This document shows positions 1 to 8,835 of a DNA stretch of 39,938 nt, piece by piece. A model generated the notes under the pieces. It did no database searches. It saw nothing but the letters and a program-made list of their open reading frames with translations, and had not been told where the DNA came from. Numbering within the stretch: the stretch's first letter is position 1; each line of letters begins with the position of its first letter. Source of the DNA: Klebsormidium nitens (Eukaryota > Streptophyta > Klebsormidiophyceae > Klebsormidiales > Klebsormidiaceae); contig DF237219.1 of assembly GCA_000708835.1 (NCBI GenBank), forward strand, positions 1-39,938. Direction: 5' to 3'. The translations under genes and the position numbers were made by a program.

Positions 1-681
1 GGCGCGCGGTGCACGTGGGTCTTAGTCGGACGGTCACGCGGTGAAGCAGTAACCTGGACACGTGGCGTGTAGTGAATCAACATATCAAATAAGTCGATAG
101 CGTATAATAACGGACGATGCGCGGCCGCGAGTTCAGCGCGCAGCCGGGAGTCGGTGCGCAGTCGTGCCGTTACAACTCGGGTTCCTTATAAGCATTTGTC
201 ATCAACTGCACTGATCAAAAGAACCAGTTACTGTAACTGGTCAAGGTAAGATTTCAACAAAGGAACCTGTGTCCTTGTTAGCGAGAATGATGCCGGAGTG
301 TTTGGACAAACCGTTTCAAAGGAAATGAAGATGGATGCGTACTAAAAGAGGCTCTATTGTCTGTAAAGTAACGTGCCTAATCACAGTAATCCCGGTACCA
401 AAACGTTTTTGAACACATCTGATAAGAGAGCCCCATGAGAGGACGGCCTTGAAACGAAGAAGTTTTGCTTTGAATGGCAAAGAAACAGTTTAGAAGCGAT
501 GAACCCTAAGCAGTGGCAGCAAAAGAACCAAGGCCCCGTAAAATACAACGGTTCGTCGAAGTGAAAACCCTTAGCAAGGAAACTTTGCTAGTACCTTCTG
601 ATCATGGCTGACCAAACGCTGCCCAAAGAGACCACTAGCTTTGAACAAACCCCACCAACGTTGAGCTAAGAGGAAGGCTGC
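1..681. other. No gene recognised
   Basis: I see no open frame with family resemblance, no RNA gene and no clear repeat here. The stretch may contain the 3' flank of the minus-strand exon that ends at 682. Confidence 0.4.
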
Positions 682-1043
682 TCACAATTGTGTTCTTGAA
701 TCCCACACGAATTCCTGATGTTGCTCATTGAACTTCAACAAAGCCTCCATGCTCGGCTCAAAGCCGGGAGGGCTGGCCGACGCATTCCCAACTCTCCTCC
801 TCTTCCTCTCAGCCAGCGGTTCTGGGAACGACTGCGCAGACCGCCTCGGTACAAAGGACCCATGTTGAGCTTCCAGCTTGTCCTCTACCGTGTTTCCTGG
901 CGTGCGGTAACCTTGCCGCGTGCGGGGACCTTCTCGTTTGATGGGCGTGATCTCTTGCGTCTGATTCTTTGCGAGGTTGAACGAAACGCTTTTGTCAGCC
1001 ATAGAGACAGTGAAGACTAGCCTGTCCAAAGTGTTGATTGCAC
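682..1043 (-). CDS. Terminal exon of an unidentified minus-strand gene
   Basis: An open frame runs on the minus strand to a stop at 682. A plausible acceptor (TTTCTTGTGCAG) lies immediately upstream at 1044-1046, so this looks like a last exon of about 120 codons. It is basic and rich in Arg, Ser and Pro. Near its start it carries KSVSFNLAKNQTQEI, which loosely recalls the V-x-F-x-L-x-x-N-x-T motif near the C-terminus of RRP1-type ribosome-biogenesis proteins. That similarity is weak and from memory. I could not find upstream exons between 1044 and 2400. An in-frame ATG at 1000-1002 could instead start a small single-exon protein of about 106 residues. Treat as hypothetical. Confidence 0.3.
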
Positions 1044-1735
1044 CTGCACAAGAAACCAGGAACTGGGGTTTTCACAAGGCCTTTTGCATCAGAGAACCAC
1101 CCTCTCTAGAAACCCGGCAGAAAGTAGATGTGGGTTGGGTGGATTATGCATCAGGGATCTCTAAAATTGAACTGGAATTGAACAGTGGGGCGAATGAAAC
1201 TCTAAACTAATTTCAACTTCCAGCTAGAACGTGCACCGACATGAGTCTTGGGCAAAAGTCCCGCTCTAAGAATCCATCAATCTGCTCATCTGAAATCCTG
1301 ACTAAAGCTCTGAAAGCCCAAGCTTATGTGTGCGTTGCGATGATCTTACTACCACCTTCGATTGGAGAGAAAGGCGGAAGCCCAAGACAAGAGCCAAGAT
1401 TGAAAGAACACGACAAAAATTAGGGTTGTCAAATAAAAGATGACAATCGGGGTGCCATACACCTCAGCGTCACTCTACACCAAAAGACGGAGGATGGTCA
1501 CTTTGATGGAAGGGATGAAAAGTTAGTTTACCTCATGAAACCAACTTGCTTGTGTCAAACCGCGTCTCAACCCCGTCAGCTTCACTTATAGCAAATAAAC
1601 CTACAATGCCTCAGTGCTAGGGCAATGTGAGGTGATTCAGGCTTTGATTGGATCAATCTGCCAAAATGAGAAGCTGCAAACCTAAAGCTTCAAGCAAAAG
1701 AACCAAAGGGCTAGCCAGATCAGCACCCTGGCAGC

Positions 1736-1785
1736 AGCTTGCCCCTAGCTTGCCCGCACCTTGCCGCCCCCTTGCCGCAGCTTGC
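1736..1785. repeat. Short degenerate tandem repeat (AGCTTGCC-like unit)
   Basis: About five imperfect copies of an 8 to 12 base unit containing CTTGCC follow one another. It lies in non-coding DNA, and the minus-strand open frame across it is low complexity. Confidence 0.6.
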
Positions 1786-2435
1786 AAACGCCTCTGATGT
1801 ATACTATTTGACAATGCCGCTGAAATAGAGGGGAAAGTAAGAATATGCAACGAGTGAAACCTGTGCCACTTTGCACAGCGTCTGTTAACATGAGCTGCAT
1901 AAGCCTAAGGTGCTCTTGGACGCGCAGACGAGCTTGGAAGCCCTTGTAGCGGTTATGTCTATAAGCATCAAGAGTCTTGTCAGTCAGCTGGCGCCGCGTA
2001 TTGCAGTCGGTTTGCCGGTTGTTCCTCCCGGGTCGCGGTGGGGACGACTGGACATATAAGGAGCAAATGCTTGAGTATTGCCCGGTACAGCTGCCAGGAA
2101 GTGCCGTTTAACGAGCCGTAGGTCGCGACCCTGTCACTGGTAACAGTATTGCCGTCAAATCAAACTGGCGGGTATTACGTGTGAGCACTATTTTCGATCG
2201 ACGACATTTCATATTTGAGACGCTGCGTATACATCAGAGCGGCCATATGCGGTCTGAGCTCATATAAGCGGTTGGGCCCTACACAATGGCCGTACCCCCC
2301 AAGCCGAACGCAAAGACAACAGTACGAAATTCGACCCGGGTTTTACCAAAATCCGGGCTTTTCCGATCCGGGGTTTAGGGAGTCCCGGCGCTTCCCACCC
2401 CACTTGCTACAACCGTAACCGGAGCGGAGTGACAA

Positions 2436-2495
2436 ATGGACAGCTGGCCGCTCGGGCAGCTCACCTGTTTGAGCAAGCTGTTCCGTTTGTCCTGA
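2436..2495 (+). promoter_or_regulatory. Candidate upstream ORF before the METTL16-like start
   Basis: An ATG at 2436 opens a 19-codon frame ending in TGA at 2493-2495, 16 bases before the main ATG at 2512. If transcription starts upstream of 2436, this uORF would be read first and could damp translation of the main protein. The transcription start is unknown, so the role is inference. Confidence 0.3.
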
Positions 2496-2511
2496 TTTCG
2501 AGGAGGGAGCT

Positions 2512-5500
2512 ATGGAGGCCGCTTCCGCTTCTGACCTGGAGTTTGCGGCAGTAGGCTACAAGGAGCAGCTCGAGCAAGTGAAGAGATTACTGGTTGCTGA
2601 ACCAGGCAATGCTGAATACTTGCAGGTAAGGAGGACAACTGCATTCTGCAATCAGCAAACTCACAAGCAGAATGTAGTGCACTGCAACTGAAAGGGAGTG
2701 CTGATGTACTACCAATTGATGTCGCAGCTGAAAGGGGATGCTGATGTACAGCCAATTGACGTCGAAGCTCGGGTTGCTGCTTGGTGACAGGCAAGCACGG
2801 TTTGCGCAGTATATGATGGTCGTCATCGCAGAGGTGGCACCGTGATTTCGCCCGCTGTTCTTATTGCACCACCCCTTCACTGCATCACATTCTTCTTGCA
2901 GCTGCATGACGAGTTGGTTGAAATCGTCAGCCTCACAGAAGAGCTCCTGAACACCGCACCGCAGATCCTTGAGCAAGCCTTAGAAGCTGGGCATCAAAAT
3001 TTCGAGCTATATCAAGGAGATAGAACTACTGCCGTAGACGCTTCTGACAGCGCTGCCCCAAGCATTGGTCCTTCTTTGCCAGCTTACAATGTAAGGGAGC
3101 AGCAAAGAGCCGAGATTGGGGTGGCTGTTGGAGAGTCGGGTCCGTCTCAAACGCATCAAGAGGATGGGGGGCATCTGGGGCCTTTGCATGGGCATCAGGA
3201 TTGTCCGGAACATAGTGGTCAACACCAGCATCAATTACTGGGAAAGAGAAAACAGATGCATCCTCGAAACAAGTACGCTGACGCGCCACCAGACTTTGAC
3301 CAGCTCGCAGCCAAGTACCCCTCCTTTGCCCCGTATGTGTATCACTCCGCAGCTGGGCGCCCAAACATCGAGTGGTAAGCCTTCTTGTTTCCCGTAGCCG
3401 TAGATGTTTGCATCTTGCAGTCATTTCAAAGAATCTTTGCTATTTGCTGCACCAGCTTTTGGAGACATCTGCCTATGCCCCCCCCAGCAGGTTTCTCGAT
3501 GTTCAAAGGAGAAAATTCCCAAACATGACAGAGGTCTTATTGGTGTGTCCCTTGATGCAGGACTGACTTCAACGCATCTCGGGAGCTGACGCGCGTCCTC
3601 CTCGACCATGATCACGGTGTCAAGTGGTGGATTCCAGATGGCCAATTGTGTCCAACAGTGACAAACCGGGCTAACTACATCCACTGGATTGAAGACCTGC
3701 TGTACCTATCGCCCGCGCCGTGGCATGCCCAGGTAGGGTCCTGTGGAAAAGGAATCCGTTTTGGCCATCCTCAGGAGAGCTACATGGACGAAGCCGATCG
3801 TCTCCTGGATTGTATGCACTTGACGAAAACTTGAAGTGTGTGATTGAGCTAGCTGTAGCAGGGTGGCAAGAATCGAGGTGCTACATTGTGTAGCAATTGA
3901 ATGATGTCTGTTTCGCTTGGAAGTACTCTTGCTCAATTAGAGCAGCAAAGAAAGTCTAAGTAAGTCAATTGAAGCAATCGATGTTTTGTTACTTGATCTT
4001 GCAGGGGCCACAAACGAAAAGCGGACACGTCACCGGGCTTGACATCGGCGTTGGAGCCAATTGCATCTATCCACTCTTAGGTGCAACTTTGAACGGTTGG
4101 AAGCTCGTGGGAACAGGTAAGGCAAGGTCAAAGAACCGAAATTGCGTCAATTGTCTCCAAGGAATTGTCTTGGCCAAGAGACGCACAGTCTGTAATAATT
4201 TCCGATGGAACTGGATCCATTCGACCATGAGAGCTGGCTTCGATCATCGCCTGAGACGAAATTGTTGAAGCGCCGTTGTCGAAGCTGTTTTGTGCTTAGT
4301 CAGTCTTCGTTCTTCAGAGGGCATTCTCATCTCTGCCAGCATCACCATAAAGGATGTCGGCTTTCTAACGTGTCAGCGTATCCAGATTGGAAAGCCGTTG
4401 GTGCTTCTAACCCTTGCACTCGCTTCTTTGCAGACGTTACGCCGGTTGCTCTGACATGGGCCCAGAAAAACGTGGACGCCAACCCGCACCTGGCCCCGCT
4501 GATAGAGATTCGGTCCGCTAAAGTAGAATCAGGTCCAGAACTCGACACCAAGCGAGAGCGTGTGATAGACAAAAAAGAAAGCTCGCATCCGGAGGCAAGT
4601 GGAGGACACAGCCCAGAGGACGGTGGGGCTAACACGACTGGGGGTGAGCACGGGGAAAGTCTTCGCTCAGCTCCTCATAAAGGAAATGGACCTGAAGCAA
4701 GCGCCAGCGAGCGGGGGCCGGAAGAGTCAGCAGACGATGAGGACGCACCGGCCGCACCGCCCCACCCCATTCTGGACGGAGTGCTGCGGCCAGGGGAGTG
4801 CTTCGACTTCTGCATGTGCAATCCCCCTTTTTTCGAGAGCATGGACGAAGCGGCGGCAAACCCGCGTACTGCGTGCGGGGGCACGGAAGCGGAGATGGTG
4901 TACCCGGGGGGGGAGGAGGAGTTCGTGGCGCGCATAATTGCGGACAGCTGTGCGCTCAAGGGGCGCGTGCACTGGTACACCAGCATGGTGGGCAAGAAAG
5001 GCAGCCTCAAGAAATTGGTGGCGCTGCTGCGCAAGAAGCGGGTGAGCGGAATCGTCATTATTGGTTCGACGAACTTTGTGTGGCTCCTACCTTTGGCGCG
5101 TGGGAGGTTTGTGCCGGAATTTTATTGCCTTGACGTTGAAATGAGGGGAATGATTGCCCAGAATTGGAACGAGTAAGGGTATCATTTCTTTTCGCTGGTC
5201 TTTCATCAAGTAGCTTGCGCTATCTGGGAGAACAGAGGAGAAACGCGAAGTTCTTGATTGGGTCCCAGGATCGACCGTTTGATGTTCATCTTCCTGCGAG
5301 TTGACCGTTACTTGCTGGCTGCTTTTGTGACTCCTCAAGCAACAGGTCTTCGTTGCTATTGCGCTGCTTCAAGAACTCATGTCAGAGCCGTGGAAGGTCC
5401 GTCAAGTACGGTTTCAGGAAACGACGCAGTCTTAGGACGTCAAACAAAAATCTCCCAGGCAAGTGATCGACACTTCACAAATTCTCGGGTACCTCACCCC

Positions 5501-6571
5501 AGATCAGCTGGACGATGCGGATCGCTGTGCTCAATTTCCGATTCTGATTCCGTGCAGGTGGCGGCTACAGAAACGACCGAGTTCGTCCAGGGGAAAACCT
5601 CTCGATGGGGCCTAGCGTGGTCTTTCACGCCCAGGAAGATGACAGCCGCCATGAAGGTACGAACGCCTGACACGGTTGGCTCCTTTTTGCCTCCGGTACC
5701 ATCCCGTTGCAACATCAGGGGTTTACTTTCGTCAGCGCTACCTTATTCAAAACAACTTCAGTTTTAGCAAGTTGCCACCCGCAGCGTTCCTGAGATTCCG
5801 GGTTTCCACGTTTCGAGGTGCTCTGGGCCCGAAACAGATGGGATCATAAGGCGACCACAAGTGTAGTACGCTCTTCCTCAAAGGTCACCTTTTTGGTTAT
5901 GGAGTCGGTGACCTTCCCGATGCTGTGGAGTCTGCCTGGATTATCCACAGGCCTACATCTGCAGTGATGAGAGTCGCACAAGCGCCGCAAGTACATGCAA
6001 AAAAAGTAAAATTTTATTACCTGTCGGGGCCACGGGCCCAATACTGGTGGCACGTTCTTTGCTTAAGAGGTCTCTTTCGGGATCTGAAGGTGAATTTTGC
6101 TGTTCGTTCTTGCAGGAGGCGGTAGCGAAGCAGCTGCCGCAGCGCACCAAGATCTCCTTCACCCTGCAGCGACTGGGGCGGCAAACCGCGGCCTGGACCG
6201 TACTGCAAGCGATCCGGGAGGAGCTCCAGCGAGAGCGCGCCACGTGTCAAGTCAACGAGGCGACTTTCGCCCTCCAGGCCCGCATTCCCGCTGGCGCTCT
6301 AACGGTCCCCAGGGGAGAGGCGGATGATAATACGGAGGCAGAAGATACGGGCGAGGCTGGGCCGGAAGAGAAGCGTAGAAGGTTAGAAACAGGTGGAATG
6401 GAGCATGGCGAATTCGCGGTTAAGGTCTCGGTGTTTCAGCAGGCCCCTGGTACCCTGTTGGTGTCGGCCATCTTGACGGAGCAGCGAGTTCCAATAGCCA
6501 CGACGGCTGCTTTCGGAACGTTGTTTGACCGGGTAGAGGAGAAGTTGAGAAAACGCTTCAAGAGTGCTTGA
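2512..6571 (+). CDS. FIO1: SPF30 N-terminus fused to METTL16/FIO1-type U6 snRNA m6A methyltransferase
   Basis: Seven exons: 2512-2625, 2902-3374, 3561-3732, 4005-4116, 4434-5041, 5558-5656, 6116-6571. All junctions are GT-AG, phases agree, and the product is 677 aa. Residues about 15-58 match the N-terminal helical region of splicing factor SPF30/SMNDC1 (YKEQLEQVKRLL, then EIVSLTEELL). No Tudor domain is seen. From residue 157 the protein is METTL16/FIO1: MHPRNKYADAPPDF, ANYIHWIEDLL, SAM-binding motif GLDIGVG (264-270), catalytic NPPF (420-423), then TEFVQGKTSRWGLAWSF. METTL16 enzymes methylate the A of the U6 snRNA ACAGA box in the nucleus, affecting 5' splice-site choice. Residues 527-677 correspond to the plant FIO1 C-terminal region. 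A low-complexity acidic insert of about 85 residues precedes NPPF. A possible extra in-frame intron at 3091-3255 would start the next exon exactly at the METTL16 Met. The methyltransferase assignment is very secure; the fusion is well supported by frame but untested. Confidence 0.9.
2684..2763. repeat. 40-bp imperfect tandem repeat in intron 1 of the METTL16-like gene
   Basis: Two adjacent 40-base units (2684-2723 and 2724-2763) share GCTGATGTAC and CCAATTGA blocks, with a degenerate third start after 2763. The repeat lies inside the first intron, between the two exons that encode the SPF30-like segment. Confidence 0.75.
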
Positions 6572-7359
6572 AGCAGCACGTGAAGTCCGTCTTCCTAAGT
6601 CGCATTGTGCACAAGCTTTCACGTTCTATCGCAGCTACGACTTGATTCGTTGTTCGGAAAGGCTGCCAGCCCCCAGAGTCTAAAGTCCCAGAAAGGCGTT
6701 GTACTAGTCGGACGACCTGCCGTTCGTCACCATCCTGCATCGCGATTTCTAACATGGCACCGTCTTAGCATGCTGTGCGGCTGCACCTCACCAGATCGAG
6801 GAATGCTTCAAACGCCCTTGCAAAGTTTCTGACTGCAAGCTGCGCATACATGGTCCGGCGTACTGTACAGCAGCCTGCATGCTCATGCGCCATTTCTTGT
6901 CACACCAATAGGTGGAAGCAAGCATGTCACCGCGCGCGTGTTCATGCAGCCGCAAGTATGCAGATAGCTTCACAAGTGAACTTCGGCGGCGAGAAGGTAC
7001 CATGGTCCATCTTGACGCTACCTGGACACTTATCCAACACGTGTGGTTGCATGCAAGACGCTCGCCGGGTGGAACATAGCGCATGACGGTAGCTGCCCAG
7101 TGTGACTCGAATACCACAATTTAAAGCTTGAATCCAATCTGCCGCGTGCGAGCCCAGTACATCTTGCGCACTCGAAAGCAAGCTTCTAGGTAGGCCGCGG
7201 CAAGACAGGCGCTCAACATAAGAGCCTGTCTACCCGCTGTATTGCGCTTCAGCTTCACTGGACGGACGTGCAGGTTTGTGAAACTCGAGTCCGACTCTGA
7301 ATCAAGCTGTAAGCCCCCCTTATACACCCCGCTACAATGAAGACTATGCAAATTGGCGC
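6572..7359. other. Intergenic, between convergent 3' ends
   Basis: This separates the METTL16-like stop from the last resolved exon of the minus-strand RRM gene. On the minus strand an open frame from about 7305 to 7121 follows a good acceptor (GGCTTACAG). It could be a further RRM-gene exon, but I could not join it in phase. Nothing else was recognised. Confidence 0.4.
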
Positions 7360-8835
7360 TCATTGTTCGTTGACGTCAAAGCGGCGAGTATCAGCGTTGT
7401 CGGACCTTGTCGCTACAATAGTACACCCAGTCCCTTTGGGCGAATTGGATTTTGACAGATCCCCTGATTCAAACTCATCAAAGATGTAACCTGCAGAGCG
7501 CCTATCCAAAGCAGTGAAACGTTGTACGACAGAAAGGATACTTGTGAAGCACATTCAAATTTGAGACATTCTGGGGGACTTATGCAACTTAGAAAGCGCC
7601 TGGTCCATAGTGGGGCACTCTCAATAAGAGAAATCATCAGCATGGGGGTCTGATTGGAAGCGGGTCGGGATACTGAGCAGTTTTGTAATCAACGCTCAAT
7701 CTCACGCAGACTGGCGGCTTATTTTTCGGATAGAATAAGGCGATCTACGCTTGCTAGCCCAGGTCTTTCCTCGGCGCGCGGATCTACTTGCATCATGAAT
7801 CATTGCTTCCACGGAAAGTTAAGACGAAGACTTGTCTGTCTCACCTTGCAGCGCTTTCTTGGCGGTGGCCGCGCTCGCGTGACTTTCAAACTCGACGAAG
7901 GCGATTGGGTATTCTGCCGCACTCTACAGGAAGATCAAGACCCGCATAAGGCAACGCACATGTCAGTACCATTCTGACAGAAGCTGATCCCACAAGTTGC
8001 AAATTTTCATATCTGTTTGAATGTTGGAAGCAATTGCCGCAAGAACGCGCCGGGAAGGCGAAACTGACGGATTCGAGGGAGCTCGTGACAAATGACGGTC
8101 GAGGACTTACCGTCAATCGAGTCAAGCTGCGGTATCCGATGAAGGGTCGGAAAATGTTGTACTCTGGAAGATCAAGGTTTGACTTCAAAAGGAGAGTCGG
8201 CCATTCGTTCGTAGCTAAGACCGGCCAGATGAGAGGCGCAAAGAAGAATCGACTACGGTGAAAGACACGAGGATCAAGGCAAATAGGCGGCTGGCTTAGG
8301 ATCCAAGCGAGAAGCCGTTCTGAGTGTGTGGAGAAGTCGGATTTTGAACAGCGTGAATTCTCGAGGTCAAGCTCATTGGAAGCTGAGCAAGGATACGCGC
8401 TAGCTCCCTCCTCTGAACGTCAGGCGGAAACCCCTTGACGAACAGGATTCGAACCCCGCGACCTGGACGAGACTCTGCTGACGCAGTGGGAGCGCCGGTG
8501 GTCTGATAGGCATGCACCGCGGCATTGGGGGAAGGAGGGCCCGGAGTGGGTGGGCAAAAAGCTGGAGCCCAGCCATCTGGAAGGCGCAAAAAGCCATAGC
8601 TGCCAGATAGATTCCAATCCAAATAATTAATTGGGTAATATGGAGTTCCGTTGTAGTGACTTTGACACCTTAGCGTAGCGTTGTTACCAGGCGACAGATT
8701 CTGTGGGGTGGCTGTGAACCGTTGGCTGACTCGACGTTGAGGACTGACGGCACGAAATAGAGTACGACTACAATCGCGAGCTGTGGCAGAGAAGCCTTCT
8801 ATTCTGATCCGCCTGGCGAGCTCTGGCCCTTGCAT
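7360..8835 (-). CDS. RRM RNA-binding protein, plant nuclear-speckle (NSR)-like
   Basis: Minus-strand exons: up to 8835 down to 8397, then 8163-8111, 7923-7845 and 7490-7360. The first resolved exon may instead begin at 8599 after an acceptor. Joined in phase they give one RRM. RNP2 is ILFVKGFPPDV, followed by YNIFRPFIGYRSLTRLT, RNP1 is YPIAFVEFESHASAA, and then TAKKALQGYIFDE. The IFRPFxGY block is typical of plant NSR-like RRM proteins, which bind pre-mRNA or long non-coding RNA in the nucleus and modulate splicing. A Pro-rich N-terminal segment precedes the RRM. The last exon runs to a stop without the expected beta-4 strand (LRLQFAR-like), so the 3' end may be mis-joined or the domain altered. 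The family call is good; the start and last exon are uncertain. Confidence 0.72.

Larger units (their letters stand above)
1044..2511. other. Intergenic or intronic stretch upstream of the METTL16-like gene
   Basis: No convincing coding exon was found. The stretch holds a telo-box-like TTAGGGTT at 1420-1427, a short tandem repeat at 1736-1785, an imperfect hairpin-like CCGGG/AAAA stretch around 2335-2360, and a small upstream ORF just before the METTL16-like start. If the exon at 682-1043 belongs to a multi-exon gene, its upstream exons should lie here. Confidence 0.4.

Noticed and set aside
2371-2380. Telomere-like GGGTTTAGGG
   Set aside because: Only a single copy, so not an interstitial telomere array.
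3091-3255. Possible extra intron (AAT|GTAAGG to AAACAG|ATG) inside exon 2 of the fusion gene
   Set aside because: It is in phase, but the acceptor lacks a pyrimidine tract. The enclosed end (GKRKQ) resembles the coding residues before MHPRN in plant homologues, so I kept it as exon.
4675-5058. 127-codon minus-strand open frame
   Set aside because: It is antisense to the catalytic exon of the METTL16-like gene and has no recognisable content.
8436-8462. tRNA T-arm-like GGGTTCGAATCCTG on the minus strand
   Set aside because: It lies inside the RRM coding exon (GVRILFVKG), and no acceptor stem, D-arm or anticodon arm can be folded around it.
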